Made by a program: the position numbers and the translations under genes. This document shows, one piece after another, positions 16,532-24,553 of a stretch of DNA of 57,229 nt. The first letter of the stretch is position 1, and each line of letters opens with the position of its first letter. Origin of the DNA: a virus; IMG/VR virus record IMGVR_UViG_3300005471_000018, positions 1-57,229 of that record. One strand, written 5' to 3'. The notes below the pieces were generated by a model. That model saw only the letters and a list, made by a program, of their open reading frames with translations, was not told the DNA's origin and made no database searches.

Positions 16532-18340
16532 TTACAACCCCCTCGAACCGAACGCCATGCTTGTCGCCAAAGCTTTGTTGTTACGGTCCACCACACGCAC
16601 CAGGTACGGCTCCAACTGGTCGTTACCCAGGTAGACGTAAACCATAGTTTGGCCGCTGCTGCCCAGCATGTCCGCCAAACCTGACTGCTGCGCCAGCTGC
16701 GCCGCCCGTCCAGGCCGCGACAGCGGGATGATGACTTCCGGCCCTGCCTCACCAACAATCGCGGCGGTTGGGCCGTCGACGATACCTCCGGCGGCGTACT
16801 CGGAGAACGGCCTGGTGCCGCTGGAAGGCAACGCGTGGCCGTTGAGTTGGGTGGCCTGATAGTTCGCCCGCGCCAACGCGTCTGCGGCTTTGTTGGCGTC
16901 GTAAAGGATTTTGTTAAGCCACCCAGTGTTTGGCTCTGGAAGGTTGACAAGGTTCACCGACTCGCCGTAAAGCCGGTGGAGCATGTCGACGTCGACACCG
17001 CGTGCCCTGGCGATCGCTTCGATCTGGCGGACTTCCTGCTCGTAGAATCCCCGGGCTTCTTCAGCGTTGAATTTGCCTTGCTGGTAGTACAGTTCCGCCT
17101 GAGTCTGGGCGTCTTTGAACGCGTCGGTGAACGCGCGAATGTTCTCGCGGCCTTCTTTGCCGGTGGTGTCCAGGGTCCGGCCGTTCTCTTTCAATGTTTC
17201 GTCTAGCCGGTCGATGGATTCTTCGTAGTCCACGTTGGCGTCGATCAGGTTGAACGCTGCGTCGCGGGCTTGGTCCATGGCCTTGGCGGCGTCTTTGATT
17301 GCCTTCTCTTGGTTTTTGGTGGCGGCGACGGTGCCTTCGATTTCGTATGACAGGTCGTTGAGCGTTGCGCCGTACTGCCCTGTCGACTCCTGGGCAACGT
17401 CTGATGCTTCAAAGAATTTGGACAGTGTTCCGGTGAGAAGCGGCACGGCTGTATAGATTTTGCGGATGAACCCGTAAACCTCGGTGAGGATCTTGATAAG
17501 GTATCCGAGTTCGACGATGAAATCTGCGGTGAGGTGGATCAGGTCACGGAACGCGGCCTGGCCGTCTTCTCCTGTAGAGACAAGGATTTCCAGGAAGTCG
17601 CCCAGCGCGTCGCCTATGACTTCGAACCCGCCGGATAGTTCTTTGACGAACGGGTCAAGGTCGTCGGACACGTTGGCGATCGACCCGATGATTTTGTCGA
17701 ACGCGCCGAGGACACCACGTTCCAAAGGTTCGACGAACCCGGACGCGTTGGCGAAGATTTTGCGTAGCTGCGGTTCCCAGTCCAGGAACGCCAAACCGAT
17801 CCGGTCCAGGCCTTTGAGTGTTTCTGCCACGAACGGCTGTGCCAGGTTGGCCAGGAACACACGCAGCCCGCCGAATATATCGCTGGCCTTGGTGCGGACC
17901 TCTTCGAACTGGAAGGCCAGCAAAACACCAAGTCCTGCAACGGCTGCGCCCAACGCGCCGGAGACGGCACCGGCCAACGCGCCGGAGATGAACGGCAACG
18001 CGAGCAGGATGCCGCCGACAATCGACGCTTTTACCTGCATAGGCAGGGCGGAGATACCGTCGTCGAGCGCACCGGCCAGAGCGGCGGCGATGCTGATCAT
18101 CCACGGCTGTTTCTCTTTTTTGGCGTACCGTTTCTTGGTTTTCTTGTCGAATTCGTTGGCGAATTCGTCGGATGCTTTGCCGCCTGCGTCGTGTGCGCCT
18201 TTGGTCAGGGCGTCGCCGAGTCCCTTGTGGACGTTGTTTTCGGCGTCTTTGACCACCTTTTCGACTTCTTTTTTGAGGTCGCGGGTGAAGGGACGCATGT
18301 CCGCTTTGACGGCGATGTACGCCTCACCCAGGGTTGCCAC
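16532..18340 (-). CDS. Tape measure protein
   Basis: A 602-aa protein: helical N-terminus, a Gly/Ala-rich hydrophobic central segment (about residues 80-145) and long coiled-coil stretches. It follows the two tail-chaperone frames, as in siphoviruses generally. By the usual rule of about 0.15 nm per residue the tail would be about 90 nm long. Confidence 0.85.
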   Translation of the reverse strand: MATLGEAYIAVKADMRPFTRDLKKEVEKVVKDAENNVHKGLGDALTKGAHDAGGKASDEFANEFDKKTKKRYAKKEKQPWMISIAAALAGALDDGISALPMQVKASIVGGILLALPFISGALAGAVSGALGAAVAGLGVLLAFQFEEVRTKASDIFGGLRVFLANLAQPFVAETLKGLDRIGLAFLDWEPQLRKIFANASGFVEPLERGVLGAFDKIIGSIANVSDDLDPFVKELSGGFEVIGDALGDFLEILVSTGEDGQAAFRDLIHLTADFIVELGYLIKILTEVYGFIRKIYTAVPLLTGTLSKFFEASDVAQESTGQYGATLNDLSYEIEGTVAATKNQEKAIKDAAKAMDQARDAAFNLIDANVDYEESIDRLDETLKENGRTLDTTGKEGRENIRAFTDAFKDAQTQAELYYQQGKFNAEEARGFYEQEVRQIEAIARARGVDVDMLHRLYGESVNLVNLPEPNTGWLNKILYDANKAADALARANYQATQLNGHALPSSGTRPFSEYAAGGIVDGPTAAIVGEAGPEVIIPLSRPGRAAQLAQQSGLADMLGSSGQTMVYVYLGNDQLEPYLVRVVDRNNKALATSMAFGSRGL

Positions 18341-18368
18341 AAGGACATAGTAGATCAGAGCGTCTTAG

Positions 18369-18911
18369 TTAGTCAGCGGCGAATGCCTGCGCCATCGCCT
18401 GGATCTGGGTGAAGTCCCGGCGTACGGCTACACCGGCGGGGATACGGTTGAGTTCGATGTCGAACAAGGTGCGGCCTTTGTCGTCCTGCCCGTCCCACAG
18501 CATCATGTAGGCGGCGTCCAGCCAGTCGGGGAACAGTACGGTTCGGGCGTTGATCCCTTCGCGGAGCAGTCGTCCGTTGACGTACTGCCAGCCTTGTAGG
18601 CATCGCCGGGACAGGTTGAGTACCCACCACCAATCACGCCCGCCCGCTCGGCCAAGGGCAACACGAGCTGCGTTGGCCCATCGATCGTCACGATCATCGA
18701 AAGAGTGCGACACCGCGAGCATGGCCTCGCATTGATCGTCACAAACCCCTCCGGGGAACACACCGGCGAGGGTTTCCATGTCTGCCCCGACCAGCCCCAG
18801 CCAGTCATATGCGCAGTCAGGGTACAGGTCCCATTCGATATCGAAACATGTAACGCGTACTCGTTCGGGACGGAGCCGGGAGAGGACGTCAACGCTGCGC
18901 CCGGGACGCAT
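18369..18911 (-). CDS. Tail assembly chaperone, downstream (T-like) frame
   Basis: A 180-aa open frame overlapping the end of the G-like gene and ending just before the tape measure gene. In siphoviruses this segment is usually made as a C-terminal extension of the G protein by ribosomal frameshifting. The two frames are related by +1 (equivalently -2), not -1; the shift must fall between about 18955 and 18892, because the second frame has a stop just upstream. Independent start at ATG 18911 is the alternative. Confidence 0.65.
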   Translation of the reverse strand: MRPGRSVDVLSRLRPERVRVTCFDIEWDLYPDCAYDWLGLVGADMETLAGVFPGGVCDDQCEAMLAVSHSFDDRDDRWANAARVALGRAGGRDWWWVLNLSRRCLQGWQYVNGRLLREGINARTVLFPDWLDAAYMMLWDGQDDKGRTLFDIELNRIPAGVAVRRDFTQIQAMAQAFAAD

Positions 18912-19293
18912 TCGCCGTCTTCTTCGCCGGGGCTTTCCTGGCTGGTGTCTTCTTCACCGGCGGCGGGGCGTCGTCCGGTGCGGGTTTAGGTTTCATGGCA
19001 CCGTTGGCGAACACCGGCATGATGTCAGGGATGTCGATGTTACCTAGAAGCATCTGCTCTTCGACCCAGTCACGGTCTTCGGGATCGACAAACTTTGTTT
19101 CCACAATGTCCAGGATGGTTTTGCCTATACGTTCGGCCAGGTCGCGGCGGGTTTTCGTGTCGGTGCTTGCGTCGAACTGTGATTCCAGCCGGGTCAGGAC
19201 GCGTTGCAGCATCATCAGCTGGCCTTCGGAGCTGGGGTGGAACCGCATGGCCCGCCCCTTAATCGTCAGCTCAAAAATACCTTTGTCAGCCAT
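18889..19293 (-). CDS. Tail assembly chaperone, G-like
   Basis: A 134-aa protein with an N-terminal beta segment (F-E-L-T-I-K-G-R), a helical core and a Lys/Pro/Ala-rich tail where the reading frame can change to the T-like frame. It is expected to bind the tape measure protein during tail assembly. Confidence 0.72.
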   Translation of the reverse strand: MADKGIFELTIKGRAMRFHPSSEGQLMMLQRVLTRLESQFDASTDTKTRRDLAERIGKTILDIVETKFVDPEDRDWVEEQMLLGNIDIPDIMPVFANGAMKPKPAPDDAPPPVKKTPARKAPAKKTANASRAQR

Positions 19294-19303
19294 GCCGACT
19301 ATG

Positions 19304-19831
19304 TTACGGCAAGCGCGAACGAGTCACAGGAAGTGACGTCGTCCGGAACCCGTTAGCCCGCCCGAACTGATGCATCGGCGTCGTCAAATACCGGATAGGA
19401 CGCTTGTTACCCGGGTGGGTCACCTGCGCGAAGAAGAAGAACCGGCGCGCGTGGACACGGGAGCGGCCTTTGCGGCGGCGGCCACGAGCAGTCAGGACCG
19501 CCATCCCCCGCTCCCACTCAAACTTGAGCGTCTTACCCTTCTTCGAATAGATCCGATGCGGCTGCGAACCCTGATGCACAGTCGCCGCCCAGTTCGCACT
19601 TGAACCGACCCGGCCCTCCACCACATCCAAGCTCATCGTCACCGCAGACTTCAGGCTGGTCTGCAGCGGCTGCCCCAGTTTGCGTTTCCCTGAACCAGAC
19701 ATGTGCGTGCCCCGAGGCGCAAGCCGTCTGGCACCCAACAGGATTTCGTTGCAGGTACGCCGCACCAACGGCCGGGTCACCTTCTGCGCGAAGGCATGCG
19801 TCTTAGGTTTGTCAATCACGACCCTTGCCAT
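19304..19831 (-). CDS. HK97 gp10-like tail completion/connector protein
   Basis: A 175-aa basic protein. Helical N-terminus, then G-A-R-R-L-A-P-R-G-T-x-x-S-G and a beta segment with V-G-S-S-A-N-W-A-A-T-V-H-Q-G-S, the pattern of HK97-gp10/Neck-type proteins (A-x-Y-V-E-x-G-T). ATG 19831 follows AGGAGAC; an upstream extension overlaps a separate small gene. Confidence 0.7.
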   Translation of the reverse strand: MARVVIDKPKTHAFAQKVTRPLVRRTCNEILLGARRLAPRGTHMSGSGKRKLGQPLQTSLKSAVTMSLDVVEGRVGSSANWAATVHQGSQPHRIYSKKGKTLKFEWERGMAVLTARGRRRKGRSRVHARRFFFFAQVTHPGNKRPIRYLTTPMHQFGRANGFRTTSLPVTRSRLP

Positions 19832-19916
19832 GACGTCTCCTATCCGCCCAGTCCCAACCCCACACCACCGCCAGGAACACACCCAGCCCCAGCAAAATCC
19901 AGTGGATCGGCTGCAT
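19812..19916 (-). CDS. Small membrane protein
   Basis: A 34-aa frame with a single Trp-rich transmembrane helix (W-I-L-L-G-L-G-V-F-L-A-V-V-W-G-W) and a basic tail. It fills the gap between two structural-operon genes and overlaps the next start by 20 nt. The start lies 2 nt from the previous stop. Confidence 0.45.
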   Translation of the reverse strand: MQPIHWILLGLGVFLAVVWGWDWADRRRHGKGRD

Positions 19917-19918
19917 GG

Positions 19919-20146
19919 CTAGTCGCCTAGGGCGGCACGCACAAAGCAATCCTTCGCCTCAAGTAGCTTACGCAACCCGGCGGTAAGCTCCGGCCCGTCC
20001 GCGAGCTCGTTCAGCATCACCTCCGCCAGCAAGCAGCACTGCTGCGAAATCTTCTGCAGGTCATCGCGGCCCAGATGGGTGAAGCTGAAAAATTTGGCCA
20101 GCGACACCACGCTGGGGTGGCGGCCTTCGTAAACCTCCGGTGACAT
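19919..20146 (-). CDS. Small helical-hairpin protein, possible Acb2/Tad1-like
   Basis: A 75-aa protein: H-P-S-V-V-S-L-A-K-F-F-S-F-T-H-L, then L-A-x-x-M-L-N-E-L-A-D-G-P-E-L-T-A-G-L-R-K-L-L-E-A-K-D. The second block follows the helix-turn-helix pattern of the Acb2/Tad1 hairpin family, phage proteins that bind cyclic nucleotide signals of CBASS and Thoeris immunity. Family membership is inferred from pattern only. It lies among connector genes, so it would be made late. Confidence 0.5.
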   Translation of the reverse strand: MSPEVYEGRHPSVVSLAKFFSFTHLGRDDLQKISQQCCLLAEVMLNELADGPELTAGLRKLLEAKDCFVRAALGD

Positions 20147-20156
20147 AGCGGACTCC

Positions 20157-20684
20157 TTAGCAGCAGCGCGGCAACGACATGATCACCGGAAGTGACCGTT
20201 CGATACAGTCGGCCGTCAGGTTGACAGTTGATGTTCCTGCCAACCACAGCGTGCCACGTGAAAGCTGCGGAGACCAGCAACAAAGCGCCTTCCGCATCGC
20301 CTCAAGATCGTTCGCGTCGGTTTGTGTCGCAGCCGTCCAATCCACACACGTCGGCCCGGCCGGATCCCCCATCCCCGGCACACACCGCACCGTCCCCAAC
20401 GTCAACTCCACCGCCCAAGACACCGGGAAACAACCCGTCCCCTTACCCGGCTCCACATCAGGGGCAGGGAAATTCGACGACGGATACATGTTCCCCAAAC
20501 GCACATACGCCAACCCGGGGCAGCACGACTTGTCGATGCTGTTCTCCGCATTGAAATCGTGGATAGTCAAATCGCCGGTGCGCAGACAACAGTCCGCCGG
20601 AGGGTTCGGATACGCATCCAACGCCTCACACAAACAAGTCAACAGCAGATTCGCCCTGGTGATCAGAGTCGTCTCATCAGCCAT
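20157..20684 (-). CDS. Head-tail connector-type protein
   Basis: A 175-aa Cys-rich protein located between the head-tail adaptor and the gp10-like gene. In related actinophages a protein of this size here is a connector component. It overlaps the adaptor gene by one base. No motif beyond the Cys pairs. Confidence 0.55.
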   Translation of the reverse strand: MADETTLITRANLLLTCLCEALDAYPNPPADCCLRTGDLTIHDFNAENSIDKSCCPGLAYVRLGNMYPSSNFPAPDVEPGKGTGCFPVSWAVELTLGTVRCVPGMGDPAGPTCVDWTAATQTDANDLEAMRKALCCWSPQLSRGTLWLAGTSTVNLTADCIERSLPVIMSLPRCC

Positions 20685-21460
20685 CAGGGACTCGTCACCG
20701 TGCGAGGCACGTTAAGTTCCGGCGCGTAAATCCGCAAACGTTGATGGTTCTTGTACGGGTTGAACGCCATGATGATCGTGTCGACCTCCCACAAACCAGT
20801 CAGCCCACCTTCCAGAATCGCCTGCGGATCCATCATGTCGATGGTGATGCCGTTACGCACCAACGAAGACACCCGAGGCGACAGACGGCAATCCCCGCCA
20901 GTGCACGCCTTACCCCACTCACACGCCAACGTCGACGCCGCCCGCAGCAACGCAGGCGGTGTCGGATCCCCGCGCATGTACGTCACCGTGAACACGTTGC
21001 TGCCATCGTCGGTGTCCATGTCGGCGCAGATCGGCCAGCAGTCACCGTCAGTGCGGACAAGCCAATGATTGTCGTCCACACGATAGGCGGAAGGATCCAC
21101 CACCACCCCGCCGACGGTGACTTCCAGAACCGAATCGACCGGCCCCATCAGCCGCACCTGGCAACGCGGGTCGCAGCAGCACACACCTGGGCATGCACAG
21201 TTGAACCACTGCCCGTTGAAAATGTACGGAGTCCACGTGCCGCCGGACCAGTCGTAGCCCCAAAACTCGCCCAGACCGTCCTGGCAACGTTTCATCCCAC
21301 ACGGCCGCACAGTCATCTGGCAGGTGCCGAAAATCCGGCCGGTGGCGGCCCACAACACCACCGCCGCATAGTCTTTCGCATCCGCCTTGATGGTGGTCGA
21401 AAACCCTGCCCAGTCGGTGCAGCAGACAGGGTCGGGGATAGCCCATCCGCATGGCCCCAT
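20684..21460 (-). CDS. Internally initiated head-tail adaptor (258 aa)
   Basis: This is the in-frame product of the strong internal start at 21460 described for the long frame. It begins M-G-P-C-G-W-A-I-P-D-P-V-C-C, where the adaptor homology starts, and corresponds to the stand-alone adaptor of related phages. Production of both forms is an inference from the ribosome binding site. Confidence 0.6.
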   Translation of the reverse strand: MGPCGWAIPDPVCCTDWAGFSTTIKADAKDYAAVVLWAATGRIFGTCQMTVRPCGMKRCQDGLGEFWGYDWSGGTWTPYIFNGQWFNCACPGVCCCDPRCQVRLMGPVDSVLEVTVGGVVVDPSAYRVDDNHWLVRTDGDCWPICADMDTDDGSNVFTVTYMRGDPTPPALLRAASTLACEWGKACTGGDCRLSPRVSSLVRNGITIDMMDPQAILEGGLTGLWEVDTIIMAFNPYKNHQRLRIYAPELNVPRTVTSP

Positions 21461-22252
21461 AATCGTTCCTCCTGCCGCCGAAGCACCTGTGAGATCAAGA
21501 GTAAGCGGTGGCAGCGTCAGATTCAGCACGCCGCTGACCGGCAGCTGGCCTTGGCTGTCGAACTCCAACGCTGGCAGGTTCAAGTCGACGACACCGGAGA
21601 TGGTGACCTCGCCAGCAGAATCGAACTCCAACGCGGGAACGGTGGCGTTGAGCACCCCGGCGGCTGTCAGCTCACCCGCAGAATCGAATTCCAACGCCGG
21701 AACATTCAGGTTGACGGTGCCGGTGATGGTCGAATCGTCAACAGCGATGTCGACAGCGAAGCTGCCGTTGGTGAAAGATTCGTCGTCCGGCGGCGTCGAC
21801 GCGCTTGTCCCGCCGGAGTCGCGGAAGATGCAGTTACCCGACAGCGACCCGTTGCTCGGGTTACCGAAACCGGATTTGAACCAGTAGTTTGATGTCTCCG
21901 AACCGGGGTGGAAGATGGTGACGAAATAGAAATCGTTTTGCACCAACGCCGTGTTCGCGACACCTGGCACCGCAACCTCGACACCAGCCGAACCGGTCAG
22001 GCCGCCGATGTCGATGTCCTGGATCAGTGTGGACGCAGAGATCGGCGCGGCGCGTTTCCACAACTGCCAACGCGTCCCGGCAGCGAACACCCCGGCGTTG
22101 TTCATCTTCACATAACCGGCCACCACAATTTTGCCGGTGGCGTTGGTTTTGAAGTTCCAGCCAAGCTGACGCGCCTGCGGCGAAACCGCCCCACCCGAAG
22201 TGTTGATCGACTCCAGCGTTGCAGTGTCAGTAAGTAGTCGTGTCGCGACCAC
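20684..22252 (-). CDS. Head-tail adaptor fused to an N-terminal DUF4082-like decoration module
   Basis: A 522-aa frame in three parts. Residues 1-150 resemble DUF4082 (G-W-N-F-K, then a W-Q-L-W-K strand), a beta-sandwich usually seen on surface proteins. Residues about 175-250 hold three repeats of about 22 aa with the core PALEFDS. Residues 265-522 are the Cys-rich actinophage head-tail adaptor (G-R-I-F-G-T-C-Q-M-T-V-R-P-C; D-P-S-A-Y-R-V-D). An internal ATG at 21460, with an AGGAGG box 7 nt upstream, starts the adaptor part, so two products are likely. Confidence 0.75.
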   Translation of the reverse strand: MVATRLLTDTATLESINTSGGAVSPQARQLGWNFKTNATGKIVVAGYVKMNNAGVFAAGTRWQLWKRAAPISASTLIQDIDIGGLTGSAGVEVAVPGVANTALVQNDFYFVTIFHPGSETSNYWFKSGFGNPSNGSLSGNCIFRDSGGTSASTPPDDESFTNGSFAVDIAVDDSTITGTVNLNVPALEFDSAGELTAAGVLNATVPALEFDSAGEVTISGVVDLNLPALEFDSQGQLPVSGVLNLTLPPLTLDLTGASAAGGTIMGPCGWAIPDPVCCTDWAGFSTTIKADAKDYAAVVLWAATGRIFGTCQMTVRPCGMKRCQDGLGEFWGYDWSGGTWTPYIFNGQWFNCACPGVCCCDPRCQVRLMGPVDSVLEVTVGGVVVDPSAYRVDDNHWLVRTDGDCWPICADMDTDDGSNVFTVTYMRGDPTPPALLRAASTLACEWGKACTGGDCRLSPRVSSLVRNGITIDMMDPQAILEGGLTGLWEVDTIIMAFNPYKNHQRLRIYAPELNVPRTVTSP

Positions 22253-22262
22253 GCCAGCCTCC

Positions 22263-22682
22263 TTATGTGCTGGCTGGCGTTGTCAGCGTTCCCGCAGTGA
22301 TCTCCACTGTCACACCGGTGCTGATGGAAGTCGTGTTCAACTCCAGCTCCCCGCCGCCGCCCGTCGCGGTGACCGCCCCGTCCATGACAGTGTCGCCGGA
22401 GTTGTCGGTGATACGGAACCAGCCAGCCGTACCCGTGGCCGCGCCAGTCGTCGACAGAACCGGTGTGGCGTCCAACGTGTTGACACCCAACGCCGCAGCA
22501 CCAAACGACGGATCAGCCAAAGCGAACGTGGCTAGCACAGTGCCGGTTGCGGGGTCGTTGGCTGTCGCTGGCTGCGCACCGGTGCGGATTATCAGAGCGC
22601 CCGCGCCGACGTCGGCGTCGACCAACGCCGCCACAGCGTTACCGGCAGCGTTACGCGCTGCTGTCGCTAGACGTGTCGCCAT
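22263..22682 (-). CDS. Structural-operon protein, beta-rich
   Basis: A 139-aa protein; ATG 22682 follows CAGGAGAAGG. The core (N-A-A-G-N-A-V-A-A-L-V-D-A-D ... G-A-L-I-I-R-T-G-A-Q-P) recurs in small proteins beside tail and connector genes of many phages; function unknown. Confidence 0.6.
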   Translation of the reverse strand: MATRLATAARNAAGNAVAALVDADVGAGALIIRTGAQPATANDPATGTVLATFALADPSFGAAALGVNTLDATPVLSTTGAATGTAGWFRITDNSGDTVMDGAVTATGGGGELELNTTSISTGVTVEITAGTLTTPAST

Positions 22683-22745
22683 ACCCCTTCTCCTGCCCAA
22701 GTTGAGACGGCGCAACCTTTTGCGGGGCTGCGCCGCCCTGCACAT

Positions 22746-23306
22746 TTACGGAATGTAGATCTGCTGTTCAGTCCACACCGTTGTCACCGACGCGTCGGCC
22801 ACCCGGATCGTGAACACACCAGGCCGGTAGGCGTAGGTGTGGTTCGACGCACCGGATTCGGCTGCCCCGTTGGTGGCGTTGCCGTCGCCCCAGGTGATGT
22901 TGACTGTGCCGTTGCCGGTGAAGTTGGCGTAGTTCAACGTGGTCGCCAACGGGTTACCGCCGACGTTCATGGTGATGCTGGAAATCGTCGGCGACGCAGC
23001 ATTGTCCGCAGCGCATGTCGTCGGGTTTTGGAACGCTGCTGTGCCGTTGTTCGCATCGAACGTGATGTTCGTACCGGCGACATACCCGGACAGCAGGTCC
23101 GCGCCGCCTGGCTCCAACGCCAACGCGCCGATCGAAAACAGCTCTTCCGGAATCCAAATCGACGGCTGCGCAGTTGTCGACAACACCCGGATCCGGGCGT
23201 TGTTTGCCGTGTTCCCGACACCGCCCGCCCAGCAGGAGACACGCTGAGCAACCGTCTGCAGCATCGCATACGTCGGGACGGTGATGGTCAAAGATCCGCC
23301 TGCCAC
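22746..23306 (-). CDS. Structural protein with PKD/Ig-like C-terminal domain
   Basis: A 186-aa protein from GTG 23306. Residues about 115-186 (N-I-T-W-G-D-G-N-A-T-N ... N-H-T-Y-A-Y-R-P-G-V-F-T-I-R-V) form a PKD-like domain. The preceding major tail protein ends in a related domain, which suggests a shared decoration module. Confidence 0.6.
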   Translation of the reverse strand: MAGGSLTITVPTYAMLQTVAQRVSCWAGGVGNTANNARIRVLSTTAQPSIWIPEELFSIGALALEPGGADLLSGYVAGTNITFDANNGTAAFQNPTTCAADNAASPTISSITMNVGGNPLATTLNYANFTGNGTVNITWGDGNATNGAAESGASNHTYAYRPGVFTIRVADASVTTVWTEQQIYIP

Positions 23307-23318
23307 AGTGAACCCCCT

Positions 23319-24260
23319 TTACGAGACGGTGATGGTTGAGGAAACGTAGTCGGGACCTGAGTAGTTCAACGGCCGGAACCTTGCCGTGTAAGAACCCACG
23401 GCGTAGGTGTGGTTCGCCGACGTGCCTGATGTGACTGTTTCCACGGTCAGGTCGCCCCAGTCGATGACAGCCGGAAGGATCGGGGTGCCTTCGAACGTTG
23501 GGAACGTGCCAACGCGGACCACAGCGGCCAGACCGGTCAGCGGGGCAACCGCAAACGTCGGTGTTAGATCCTGGCAGCCGCAGTGTCCCGGAGGCGGACC
23601 CAGCTTCGTCCACTGGAAACACTTGTGCGCGGCCGGGTTGATAGCCACCAACAGGTCGTTCGGTAGACCTGCGTTGGTGCCGGTTTCGTTGAGGATGACG
23701 TTGTACGGGCCGGTGCTCCACTGGTTACCGCCCCGGGTGATGCCGGAGACGGTGAAGTTGACGACACCGTTGTTGATGGTGACGTCGCCGATCATTCCCT
23801 GTGTGATACGCGGCAGGACACCGTATCCGTAGGCGACTGCTTCGTCTTGGCATTCGTCTTCGGTGTTGGTCCAAAACTCCAACGCGAAGTTCGACGCCGC
23901 CGGTGAGTCCGGCATTGTGCACCAGCCGACAGCTTCCGGCGTCACCGCATCGTTGAAGATCAAAGGTTCGGCGGAAACAATGTTGAACAGTTCCGGGTCG
24001 ACGTTGCAGAAGGTGACCGTCACTTCGTACCAGCGAAGGATCGGGGACTTCGGCTTGTCCACGCAGATGTCGCCGTTCGCGTTGAGCTGCAACGCGTCCT
24101 GGCGTTCCTGCAACACTTTCGTCAGGGCGATGTCGACAAACGATTCGGTGGTTGCGAAGTCGCATCCGTCCGAAGCGGATGTCGGCAGTTCCCCGCAGGT
24201 GCCTAGGCGTGTGACCCGTGCCGCTGGCGCACGGACAACGGAGTGGCATACCGACGGCAT
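23319..24260 (-). CDS. Major tail protein
   Basis: A 313-aa protein matching the actinophage major tail protein pattern: R-V-T-R-L-G-T-C-G, L-N-A-N-G-D-I-C-V, Y-E-V-T-V-T-F-C-N-V-D-P-E-L-F and G-P-Y-N-V-I-L. The last 80 residues are an added PKD/Ig-like domain (V-I-D-W-G-D; A-N-H-T-Y-A-V-G-S-Y) likely displayed on the tail surface. It lies upstream of the connectors instead of after them, an uncommon order. Confidence 0.78.
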   Translation of the reverse strand: MPSVCHSVVRAPAARVTRLGTCGELPTSASDGCDFATTESFVDIALTKVLQERQDALQLNANGDICVDKPKSPILRWYEVTVTFCNVDPELFNIVSAEPLIFNDAVTPEAVGWCTMPDSPAASNFALEFWTNTEDECQDEAVAYGYGVLPRITQGMIGDVTINNGVVNFTVSGITRGGNQWSTGPYNVILNETGTNAGLPNDLLVAINPAAHKCFQWTKLGPPPGHCGCQDLTPTFAVAPLTGLAAVVRVGTFPTFEGTPILPAVIDWGDLTVETVTSGTSANHTYAVGSYTARFRPLNYSGPDYVSSTITVS

Positions 24261-24553
24261 TACTCCTCCTTCTCAGGGTTGTCGTCCGTGTTTTCCACGG
24301 CTGTTTTGCGTGGCCGCCCACGCTTCTTCGGCTCCGGCAGCGGCGTGTCCGGTGTGTCGTCGAAAACTGTGCTGCCGGAAAGGTTTCCTTTGCCGTCTTC
24401 TTCCATCCGGGCCAACAGTTCGATCGGCACGGAGAAACCAGCCGTTGGCCAGGTCACCCACTGGACTTGGTTAGGATGGTTGGCGACGGCGAGAAGCCGC
24501 TGGCCGATTTCCTTTTCCCGCCCAGGTTCCGGGCTGACAATGATCACGTCCAC
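24260..24553 (-). CDS. Small protein with C-terminal AT-hook-like motif
   Basis: A 97-aa protein from GTG 24553. The N-terminal 50 residues look folded; the C-terminus contains K-K-R-G-R-P-R-K-T, an AT-hook core that binds the DNA minor groove, followed by an acidic tail. The role in the structural operon is unknown. Confidence 0.6.
   Translation of the reverse strand: MDVIIVSPEPGREKEIGQRLLAVANHPNQVQWVTWPTAGFSVPIELLARMEEDGKGNLSGSTVFDDTPDTPLPEPKKRGRPRKTAVENTDDNPEKEE

Noticed and set aside
21500-21720. A CRISPR-like or mobile repeat in the three similar segments
   Set aside because: The repetition is in the protein (three 22-aa PALEFDS units) and in frame within a structural gene; there are no spacers.
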